This document shows positions 51,722-59,526 of a stretch of DNA of 64,000 bases, in pieces. The notes beneath the pieces are model-generated. The model ran no database searches and was not told the origin of the DNA. It was given only the letters and a program-made list of their open reading frames with translations. The DNA lies in assembly GCF_000265365.1 (NCBI RefSeq), contig NC_018011.1:1240001-1304000 (forward strand), read 5' to 3'. The stretch is from Alistipes finegoldii DSM 17242. GTDB taxonomy: Bacteria; Bacteroidota; Bacteroidia; Bacteroidales; Rikenellaceae. The position numbers and the translations under genes are program-made. How positions within the stretch are numbered: the first letter of the stretch is position 1; each line of letters starts with the position of its first letter.

Positions 51722-53941
51722 ATGAGTCCTCTATTCACAAGCATCGTCATCGTCATGGGCCTGCTGGCCGTGATGGGCATCGTCGTGGGCGTGGCCAACG
51801 ACGCGGTCAACTTTCTCAACTCGGCCCTCGGATCGAAAGCCGCACCGCGCCGCGTCATCCTCTGGATCGCCGCCGCCGGCATCCTCGTCGGCACGCTCAC
51901 GTCGAGCGGCATGATGGAGGTGGCGCGCAGCGGCGTCTTCTATCCCGGACAATTCTCCTTCCCGGAGATCATGATGCTCTTTCTGGGCATGATGCTGGGC
52001 AACATCCTGCTGCTGGACATTTACAACACCCTCGGACTGCCCACCTCGACCACCGTGTCGATGGTATTCGGACTGCTGGGCGCGGGAGTCGCCGCGGCAC
52101 TCTACCACATCTGGGGCGATCCGGCCGCTTCGGTTTCGGACCTCTCGCAGTACATCAACACCGGAAAGGCGATGGCCATCATCGCGGCCATCCTGCTCTC
52201 GGTGGCGCTGGCGTTCGCCGCAGGGTCGCTCTTCATGTACGTTTCGCGGCTCATCTTCTCGTTCCGCTACGCGAAGGTGTTCCGCCGCTGGGGCGCCGTA
52301 TGGTGCGGCATTTCGCTGGCGGGAATCCTCTACTTCGCGCTGTTCAAGGGGCTGAAAAGTTCGGGGCTGATTCCGACTTCGGTCGGAGAATACGTCGGCG
52401 AGCACGTGCTCGTAACGCTGTTCGTCTTCTGGGCCGGGGCGTCGGTGGTGCTCTGGATTTTCCAGCGCATGCGGCTCAACATCATGCGCATCACCATCCT
52501 CACAGGCACCTTCGCGCTGGCGCTGGCCTTCGCAGGCAACGATCTGGTGAACTTCATCGGCGTGCCGCTGGCCAGCTACGACGCATGGCAGATCGCCCGC
52601 GAAACGGGCAGCGAGTCGATCATGATGGGCGAACTGGCCAATCCGGCGCGCGCCAACTTCCTGCTGCTGTTGCTGTCGGGCGCGGTGATGGTCCTGACGC
52701 TCTTCTTCTCGAAGAAATCGCGCCACGTCACCGAAACCGAGCTTTCACTCGCCTCGCAGCACGAGGGCGACGAGCGGTTCGGCTCGACCTTCGTATCGCG
52801 CAGTCTGGTACGCGCCTCGCTCGCGCTCAACACCATATGGACAGGGCTGATTCCCGACCGCATGCAGAAAGTCATCGACCGACGCTTCGAACCGCTGCCT
52901 GCCGAGGAGCGTTCGTCGGCGCCCTACGACATGATCCGCGCCGTCGTAAACCTCACGGCCGCCTCGATCCTGATCGCCATAGGCACCTCCTACAAACTGC
53001 CGCTCTCGACCACCTACGTGGTCTTCATGGTGGCTATGGGTTCATCGCTCGCAGACCGGACGTGGGGCCGCGAAAGCGCCGTATACCGCATCACGGGCGT
53101 CATGGCCGTCATTTCGGGGTGGTTCATCACCGCGCTCGGCGGATTCCTGATCGCCCTCTGCGTGACGCTGCTGCTGCTCTGGGGCGGCTGGATCGCCGTC
53201 ACGACGCTCGTCGCTCTCTGCGCATGGCTGCTCATCCGCAGCCACCGCACCAAGCCGGAGGAGAAAGCTGCCGCGGAGGAACTGCCGGTAATCAAGGCCG
53301 AGACTCCGGACGAAGTGCTCTGCGTCTGCATCGGCGAAGTATGCACGACGATGGAGCAGGTGACGCGCATTTACAACCGGACGCTGGTCGCCGTTTTCAA
53401 GGAGAACCGCAAGGTGCTCAAGGAGATGGTGCAGTCGTCGAACAGGCTCTTCGAAGAGGCCCGCGACCGCAAATACGGCATCATGCCGACGCTGCGCCGC
53501 CTGCAGCAGTGCGACATCGACACCGGGCACTTCTACGTGCAGGTGACGGATTACCTCTCGGAGGTGACCAAGGCGCTGATCCACATCACCCGTCCTGCGT
53601 TCGGACACATCGACAACAACCACGAAGGGCTGTCGAAGGAGCAGATCGTGGATCTGATGCGCGTAAACGATCAGGTGGAGGCGATTTTCGACAAAATCAA
53701 CGACATGCTCCGCACGAAGGACTTTTCGGATCTGGACATGGTGCTCGAAATGCGCGACAAGCTCTTCGACACCATCGTCGAGGCGATCAAGAACCAGCTG
53801 CGCCGCATCAACGGCGACCCGGCAGCCAGCACGCGGGCCAGCGTACTCTATCTGACGATCCTCAACGAAACCAAGACGATGATCCTGCAGGCCCGCAACC
53901 TGCTCAAGTCGCAGCACTACTTCCTCGAAAGCAGAAAATAG
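51722..53941 (+). CDS. Inorganic phosphate transporter with PhoU-like tail
   Basis: 739 aa. The N-terminal about 500 residues are a PiT-family phosphate permease (around 11 membrane helices). The two signature repeats are VGVANDAVNFLNSALGSKAA and FAGNDLVNFIGVPLA, and ILIAIGTSYKLPLSTTYVVF is a third conserved stretch. After residue about 530 there is a cytoplasmic helical region (YNRTLVAVFKENRKVLKEMV, ALIHITRPAFGHIDNNHEGL) like PhoU or a Pit accessory protein, fused in one chain. It is downstream of a PhoB/PhoR-like pair. Probably imports phosphate and may signal through its tail (inference). Confidence 0.9.
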   Translation: MSPLFTSIVIVMGLLAVMGIVVGVANDAVNFLNSALGSKAAPRRVILWIAAAGILVGTLTSSGMMEVARSGVFYPGQFSFPEIMMLFLGMMLGNILLLDIYNTLGLPTSTTVSMVFGLLGAGVAAALYHIWGDPAASVSDLSQYINTGKAMAIIAAILLSVALAFAAGSLFMYVSRLIFSFRYAKVFRRWGAVWCGISLAGILYFALFKGLKSSGLIPTSVGEYVGEHVLVTLFVFWAGASVVLWIFQRMRLNIMRITILTGTFALALAFAGNDLVNFIGVPLASYDAWQIARETGSESIMMGELANPARANFLLLLLSGAVMVLTLFFSKKSRHVTETELSLASQHEGDERFGSTFVSRSLVRASLALNTIWTGLIPDRMQKVIDRRFEPLPAEERSSAPYDMIRAVVNLTAASILIAIGTSYKLPLSTTYVVFMVAMGSSLADRTWGRESAVYRITGVMAVISGWFITALGGFLIALCVTLLLLWGGWIAVTTLVALCAWLLIRSHRTKPEEKAAAEELPVIKAETPDEVLCVCIGEVCTTMEQVTRIYNRTLVAVFKENRKVLKEMVQSSNRLFEEARDRKYGIMPTLRRLQQCDIDTGHFYVQVTDYLSEVTKALIHITRPAFGHIDNNHEGLSKEQIVDLMRVNDQVEAIFDKINDMLRTKDFSDLDMVLEMRDKLFDTIVEAIKNQLRRINGDPAASTRASVLYLTILNETKTMILQARNLLKSQHYFLESRK

Positions 53942-54070
53942 GCGCGGCAGAAGACAGGCCTGCGGAGAATTCCGGACCGGACGACCGGAAGACAGCGGCC
54001 GGAAAACACCGCACAGAAAACACCACACGAAAAACAACGGACAGAAAACACAGTACGGCCGCCAAAACAA

Positions 54071-54108
54071 AGACCGCCGCTCCACGAAAGGGCGGCGGTC
54101 TTCTTCCT
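54071..54108. terminator. Terminator after the phosphate transporter
   Basis: AGACCGCCGC (54071-54080) with GCGGCGGTCT (54092-54101), then TCTTCCTAT. Upstream (53998-54055) is a weak CAGAAAACAC repeat. It may also serve the convergent fimbrillin pseudogene. Confidence 0.75.
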
Positions 54109-54119
54109 ATATCCGCATG

Positions 54120-55918
54120 CTATTTGACATCCTTCACGCAGCGTACGGGGCAGGCCCATGTCTTGCTCGGTTCGGCCTCGGTTTTGATGGCGGAGACGCT
54201 GTAAGTCAGCGCATAGCCGTTCTTGCCGGCAGACGATGCGCTCCAGCAGTAGCCCGAAGTACCCGCTTCCGCGCCGCCGCCGGAACCCGACGCCGACATG
54301 ATATTGATATAGCCGGCCGCAGGATAGTACCCGTTGCCTTCGGCAAAAACGCATCCGGTACGCTCCGCATCCCACACGCCGTTCAGATCGGCCCATGCGG
54401 AAGCGGCTCCCGCGCCCGAAACGGTACGCGCCACCCGTCGGGGCACGGGTCGAAGACGCCCTTCGTACCGTCGGCGTTGCTCCAGCGGTAGTCTTCGCCG
54501 CCAACCGCCGGCGACAGCCAGTCCGAAACACCCACAATATAGCGGTAAGGCTGCCGGACCGAAGCCACGAGATTCTCGGAGGGCACATTCGACGAAGCGA
54601 AACCCCTCAGCGTCATAAACTTGCCGATACCGTCGTTCGACCAGCCGGCATTGCCGTTAAGGAACATCATCCATGTATAGGGACCTTGGAACGGATCCTT
54701 GCGGCCCCACTGGTAGAAGCATCCGGCGCTCTGCGGCCCCTTCACGAGCGAAGTGGCGCCCAGATTGCGGTCCATGAAGACGTTGCCGCCGACGGTCTGC
54801 TGCCCCGCAACCTGCGAAGGATCGTACTCTGTGGCCCAGATATGCCAGCTCCAGTAGCAGTTGCCGTCGCCGTTGAGCAGATAGCGCACGTCCTCCCAGA
54901 CTACGCGGGCGCCCATGGCTCCCAGCATGCCGGCGCCTTCGCCCGCCAGCACGTCGTTCTTACCCCACACGCCGAAGGCTTTCGAAACGGGGATATAGAG
55001 CGTCTCGCCCGGCGATACGACGTAACAGTTGGGGAGCAGTTCGGGATTGGCGAAAGCGGGCGTAACCAGCAATTTGCGGACCTGACCGGCGGCCAGCGAG
55101 GTTTTGCCCGGATGCGTATAGTCGAACGCAGCGAAGCCGTTGCCCTCGACCTTCAGCAGGGCCTTGCCTTCGGCGATCTCCTGCGCCGGCAGGTAAGCGC
55201 GGAAGGCGTTGCCGCAGCGCGTCATCGCCACCGAAGCCGTCTTGGCGTCCACGGACTGCATTTAGGCATCTTGGGCCGCGGCCGCCAGCGAGAAGACGGC
55301 TTTCGTGCGCACGTCCTGCACCGTCACGGCGTAATCGGTCAGTTTGTCGGCGTCCGCGACGAAGGCTTCGGCCAGCGCCAGCTTATGGCGGAACACGAGT
55401 CTGATCTCGCCGTCGCGCTCGCTGAATCCCGGCGTGCGGGCCGTCATGAAGTCGGCTTCGGCAACCGAAGCGTCGTAGACGAGCGCCGTCGGATCGGCAT
55501 TTTCGGCATAGGGATAGTAGGCATAGAGGTCCATGACCTGCCCCTGCTCCATGTAATAGGATTTGGAGCCTTCCTCACGCCACGAACCGTCGGCCTGACG
55601 GACGAATTTGGCATTCTGGATGTAGTTGCCCGAAGCGGCCCGATAGGCCTGCGTTTCGGCATCGGAGCGGATCACGGCGAAGAGGCCGATGGCGTCCCCC
55701 TCCACGAAGCGGGAGGCATAGGCGACGTCCGTTTCGCTCTTGGTCCGGACGAACTCCGCCGGCTCGGCGGTCAGACGGATCGCGGCGCACGAAGGCGCGG
55801 CGCACGAAGGCGCGGCGCCGGCGGTCTCCTCCTTCTGGCAGGAGACGACCGAAGCGGCGCAGAAGAACAAAGCCGCAGTCAACAAGGATCGACTGCTGAA
55901 TAGTAACGTTTTTTTCAT
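54120..55918 (-). pseudogene. Broken fimbrillin-like lipoprotein with FISUMP domain
   Basis: Starts at a lipoprotein signal (KKTLLFSSRSLLTAALFFC, lipobox near VVSC) and runs as a Mfa/FimB-type fimbrillin (MEQGQVMDLYAYYPYAENAD; RLVFRHKLALAEAFV). At 55264-55262 an in-frame TAA follows VFSLAAAAQDA, and the frame goes on directly with MQSVDAKTASVAMTR and GFAAFDYTHPGKTSLAAGQV. The FISUMP part (NVFMDRNLGATS, GCFYQWGRKDPFQGP, DPCPDGWRVP) then loses frame near 54435; the right ending (VSGAGAASAWADLNG to YCWSASS and CPVRCVKDVK) is one base off. The total length is 1799 nt, one short of 600 codons. Two lesions point to a pseudogene, unless both are sequence errors. Confidence 0.8.
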
Positions 55919-56123
55919 ATGAACAGCGTTTAAAAGAATACTTACGGATTCGGGGACGGCACCGCCTGCGCAAAACAGGCATCCGCCAAGCAAAACAACC
56001 AAAGGATACGCACCGCCGCACCGGGCAGGCGCCCCTCACTAACCTATTGACAAAAGTAAAAGAAGCCGGACGATTTATGAAACGCTCTTTTTCGGAATTC
56101 GTAAAAATTGACAAATTCCGAAA

Positions 56124-56150
56124 AAAAACAAACCCCGAAAAACGGGGTTG
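56124..56150 (-). terminator. Terminator after the AraC-type regulator
   Basis: On the minus strand AACCCCG, TTTTT, CGGGGTT, then TGTTTTTTTT: a short strong hairpin with a long T-run. It lies between the regulator and the fimbrillin pseudogene. Confidence 0.9.
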
Positions 56151-56153
56151 CGT

Positions 56154-57929
56154 TCAGAGCTGGTGCTCGCGGTGGAGTTTGAGCAGTTTCTCGCGGTACT
56201 TAGACGGCGGCATGCCGATCGCGCTCTGGAACGAAGTGTAGAAGGTTTGCAGATGGTTGTAGCCGAGCGTCTGGGCAAGCGCCTTGAGCGGCGTATCGTC
56301 ATCGACGTCGGAAAGCCGCCGCACGGCCTCGTCGATGCGGTAGCTGTTGACGTAGCTGCTGAAGGTCTTTCCGGCCTGCTGGTTGATCGCACGGGAGATA
56401 TAGGTGCGGTTGGTGTCGAGCCGCTCGGCGAGCCGTTCGATGGTCAGGTCGTTCTGGCGGTAGACGCCTTCGGTCTGCATCAGGTACTCGATCCGGGCGA
56501 AGAGTTCGGCGTCGCGCACGGCGTGGTCGTCACGGTCGGGCGACGGCTTTTCGGTCTGCGGGGAGGTAGGGCCGGGGGGGGGCATGGCCGGCTGCGCGGC
56601 CTTTTTCTCCTTTTTCAGGAATTCGTACTGCTGCCGGACGATCTGCTTGTACATCTTGTCCTTGCGCCGGTAGAGGATATAGACCACCGTCGAGATGCCG
56701 ACGGCGAAGAGCAGCAGCAACAGCAGCAGCTGGAATCGGCGCTGCTGGCGGATGAGGTCGATTTCGCTCTTGCGCAGCATGTTCTCCTGCCGTTCGGCGT
56801 CGTACCTGACCCGCAGTTCGTTGATCGAACGCTCCCGCTCGACGTTGAAGATGCTGTCCGCCTGACTATGGTAGCTCTTGAAATAGTCCAGCGCCTCGCG
56901 GTAGCGGCCCAGCGCGGTCTCGGCCTCGGAGATACGCAGGTAAAGCTTATAGCGGTGCACGGCGTTGTTGCTCCGCTCCGAGAGTTCGATGCCCTGCCGG
57001 AGCACCGGAATCGCGCGGGCGTACTCGCCCCGGTCGTTCAGGTAGGTTCCGTAACTGAGGTAGGTCATCACGGCAGCGGTCACGACCTTCTCGTCGATGT
57101 GGTCGAGCGCCATCAGGTAATAGCGTTCGGCGCCCGCATCGTCGCCCTGCGCATGGAGGATATTGGCGTAAAGGCTGTAAAGCTCGGTGTGGTAGCCGAA
57201 TTTATCGGTGTCGGGAAGCGTCCGGAGGATGTATTCCAAAGCCCGGTCCTGATCGCCGAGCATGTAGTGCATGTAGGCGCTGATGACCGCGCCGCCGAAA
57301 GCGAGGTAGTCGTAACCCCACTCGGTGCCCAGCCGGCAGACCTCCTCGGCGTATTTCAGGCCCGCAGGGTCGTTGCGCATGTAATACGTATTGGCCAGAT
57401 TGCACTGCGCCACCAGATAGAAGCGGTTCAGCGAGGCGCTGCGGGCGTACTCCATCGCTTCGAGGAAATATTCGATGCCTCCGAAATAGTTCGTTTCGAT
57501 GCTGACGGCATAGATTCCCAGCGCATTGTAAATCCGGCACAGCGCCACCGGGTCTTCGCACTGCCGCCCGCGGATCAAAGCCCGGTCGAGGTATATGCGG
57601 GTCGAGTCGCTGCCCTCGGCGAGCAGGTAGGACTGCCCGGAGAAGAGGTCGGCGTACATCAGCGCCCGCTCGTCGTCGTGCGCGGCGCCGGCCCTGCGGA
57701 GACGCGAGACGTAGGGATGAATGGCGGCGAATTCGCTCCGCATGGTGTATTGGGAGCAGATTTCGACCAGCAGGTCTATATCCTCAGGGTCCCGTTCCAG
57801 CCGCTCCAGCAGCGCAGGAAGCGTATCGGCCTGAATCACCGCGGCATGCGAAGCCGCGCCCTCCTGCGCGCGGACGGCAGGAAGTCCGAGAGACACGACG
57901 GCGGCCAATATGAACAAACGTCTGAACAT
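56154..57929 (-). CDS. Membrane TPR-AraC transcription regulator
   Basis: 591 aa. Signal peptide (1-21, ending AVRAQ), a periplasmic array of TPR-like repeats (about 40-380; for example GRYREALDYFKSYHSQAD), one membrane helix (about 401-420, LLLLLLLFAVGISTVVYILY), a linker with a Pro run, and a C-terminal AraC/XylS DNA-binding domain (about 490-591; IERLAERLDTNRTYISRAIN, then KALAQTLGYNHLQTFYTSFQ). This layout is a Bacteroidetes-type one-piece membrane regulator. It is directly upstream of the fimbrillin pseudogene on the same strand and may control it. A C9 tract codes part of the linker (56582-56574), so slippage could switch off the DNA-binding half. Confidence 0.88.
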   Translation of the reverse strand: MFRRLFILAAVVSLGLPAVRAQEGAASHAAVIQADTLPALLERLERDPEDIDLLVEICSQYTMRSEFAAIHPYVSRLRRAGAAHDDERALMYADLFSGQSYLLAEGSDSTRIYLDRALIRGRQCEDPVALCRIYNALGIYAVSIETNYFGGIEYFLEAMEYARSASLNRFYLVAQCNLANTYYMRNDPAGLKYAEEVCRLGTEWGYDYLAFGGAVISAYMHYMLGDQDRALEYILRTLPDTDKFGYHTELYSLYANILHAQGDDAGAERYYLMALDHIDEKVVTAAVMTYLSYGTYLNDRGEYARAIPVLRQGIELSERSNNAVHRYKLYLRISEAETALGRYREALDYFKSYHSQADSIFNVERERSINELRVRYDAERQENMLRKSEIDLIRQQRRFQLLLLLLLFAVGISTVVYILYRRKDKMYKQIVRQQYEFLKKEKKAAQPAMPPPGPTSPQTEKPSPDRDDHAVRDAELFARIEYLMQTEGVYRQNDLTIERLAERLDTNRTYISRAINQQAGKTFSSYVNSYRIDEAVRRLSDVDDDTPLKALAQTLGYNHLQTFYTSFQSAIGMPPSKYREKLLKLHREHQL

Positions 57930-58103
57930 CGCTGGAGATCGGAAAACGGGCCGGGCCGGAGAGTCGGCGCACTCCGTTTTCGCTCTGCTAAATTAATAAA
58001 AAAACTCGAAAACGACGAAAAGGCGCCTTTTTAATCCAAAAAGGCATGGTCCGAAGAGCGGGCGAAAACGGGCCGCGCTGCCGTTCCCGCGCCCGCGGAC
58101 GCG

Positions 58104-58220
58104 ACGGCCCGGAGGTTCACGGCAGGCCGGAGGTTTGCCCGGAGATTTGCACGGCCCGGAGGTTTGCACGGCCCGGAGGTTTGCACGGCCCGGAGGTTTG
58201 CACGGCCCGGAGGTTTGCGG
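58104..58220. repeat. 17-bp tandem repeat, 4 perfect plus flanking copies
   Basis: GCACGGCCCGGAGGTTT is repeated exactly at 58149, 58166, 58183 and 58200 (to 58216). Degenerate copies (GACGGCCCGGAGGTTC, CAGGCCGGAGGTTT) precede it from 58104. It is in the gap between the TPR-AraC gene and the small-RNA candidate; nothing else is recognised in 57930-58280. Confidence 0.92.
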
Positions 58221-58288
58221 CGGAATGTCCTCCGGCCCGTGAAACGGAAATGTAACGGGGCCGTCATTTCAAAGTAACGACGGCCCCG

Positions 58289-58400
58289 TATATTTGCAGT
58301 GTGAAAACCGGACGAGGTTTTCCAAGTTGGTTTTAGGTTACATAAGTAGGTTAGTGGGAGATGCAGCGACGCGAGGTCGCGGCATCTTCGTTATTACGGC
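58289..58400 (+). ncRNA. Candidate small RNA
   Basis: A TATATTTG box at 58289-58296 points right, where no plus-strand gene occurs for 1.2 kb. About 65 nt after the expected start there is a hairpin GATGC-A-GCGAC, loop GCGAG, GTCGC-G-GCATC (58360-58386), followed by TTCGTTATTA. Promoter plus hairpin without a gene suggests a transcript of about 90 nt. The T-tract is poor and no known RNA family is recognised. Confidence 0.45.
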
Positions 58401-58792
58401 TATTTCTCCATGTCGTGCAGGTGGATTTCGAGGGCGCGGACCGAAATCTGGATTTCCCAGATCGACACGCCCAGCGAACCGATCAGCAGCAGCAACGCCG
58501 CGCCGAAGACATAGGCCGAAAGGACGAAAAATCCGACATACAGCAGGAACATCGTCACCACGCAGAGAAAAAGGCTCGAAACGCCCAGAATCTGCATCGT
58601 GCGCGTGAGGTGTAGGCGGCGGCGCAGGTTGTCGATCTGCGCGCGGGTGACTTTCGAGGGGTGCTGGAGGTGCTGCTCCTTGAGCGTGCGCACCAGCTGG
58701 GCGTACGACAGAAAACGGTTGGTGTAGGCCAGCAGAATCAGCGAGACGGCCGAAAAGAGCAGTGCGGGGGTCGTAAGAGTCAGTTCTTCCAT
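58400..58792 (-). CDS. DUF2721 membrane protein
   Basis: 130 aa with three membrane helices: residues about 8-25, 68-88 (ILGVSSLFLCVVTMFLLYVG) and 92-112 (LSAYVFGAALLLLIGSLGVS), and a charged cytoplasmic loop (HPSKVTRAQIDNLRRRLHLTR). Size and pattern match the DUF2721 family, of unknown function. It is flanked by repeats and has no partner gene. Confidence 0.8.
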   Translation of the reverse strand: MEELTLTTPALLFSAVSLILLAYTNRFLSYAQLVRTLKEQHLQHPSKVTRAQIDNLRRRLHLTRTMQILGVSSLFLCVVTMFLLYVGFFVLSAYVFGAALLLLIGSLGVSIWEIQISVRALEIHLHDMEK

Positions 58793-58994
58793 GAGCGAAT
58801 CGGTTTTGCGGAATTACGGTCGCCGTTTCCTGCCGCTTCGGGTCCGCGGCCGCAGAGCGTTCAGGCAGGGCCGAAGCGGCATCATGCCGGGCACGCATCT
58901 CTGTGGGCACTCAGCGGGGTGCATCTTAGCGGGTGCGGCGCCAGAAACACGGGACGGCTTCCGGGACAAAGGTACGAAATATTCCGGTCAATGC
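58793..58994. other. Intergenic stretch, nothing recognised
   Basis: Upstream region of the DUF2721 gene; GC-rich. Minus-strand TACCTTTG (58976-58969) could be its promoter, about 175 nt from the ATG. No gene or RNA is seen. Confidence 0.5.
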
Positions 58995-59175
58995 GCCCGG
59001 TCCGACAAAACAGTGAGCGTTCGCCCCGGCAAAACGGCGTGCATCCACCCCGCAAAACAGCGAAGGTCCGGTCGGGCAAAACAGCGTGCATCCGTCCCGG
59101 CAAACCAGCAAAGGTCCGCAACATACACCCGCCCCGGTAAAACAGCATACACCCGTCCCGGCAAAACTGCGGCGG
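58995..59175. repeat. Degenerate repeat around GGCAAAACAGCGTGCATCC
   Basis: About seven related units, 23-36 bp apart, each with C(C/G)GGCAAAACnGC followed by GTGCATCC-, GAAGGTCC- or ATACACCC-like words. They extend from about 58995 to 59175. The following stretch to 59400 is GC-rich and holds no recognised gene. Confidence 0.75.
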
Positions 59176-59469
59176 GACCCGAAGGCAAGATGCGCGTTCG
59201 AGACCTCCGGGCCGTATTCCGCCGCATCGGTCGCACATATCGGCCCGCCGGAATCTGCGGCGGCACCGGTCCGCCGGGCCCGACGCTGCCGATGCCGCCC
59301 GATCCCGGTCCGCATTCGTCGCTGCAAAGCAGGGGCCAAACCGTAGGCCGAAGGACTCCATCCTGCAGAAAAAACGCTCCGGGGCGATATGGTCCGACAA
59401 ATCGCAGGTATTTTTTAAGATTTTTTAAGAAAATGCGTCGCAGCGTTCGGTATTGTGAAAAAAATAACA

Positions 59470-59477
59470 TACCTTTG
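59470..59477 (+). promoter_or_regulatory. pflB -7 box TACCTTTG
   Basis: TACCTTTG at 59470-59477, 49 nt before the ATG. Further up, TTTTTTAAGA occurs twice in tandem (59411-59430), a possible regulatory site. The leader is AT-rich. Confidence 0.7.
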
Positions 59478-59526
59478 CGCATCCCAAAGAAAACAATTTT
59501 AATCTCATTTTGACGAATAATAATTT

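Noticed and set aside
58149..58216. 17-bp repeats as a CRISPR array
   Set aside because: Copies are directly adjacent with no spacers and no cas genes nearby; a simple tandem repeat.
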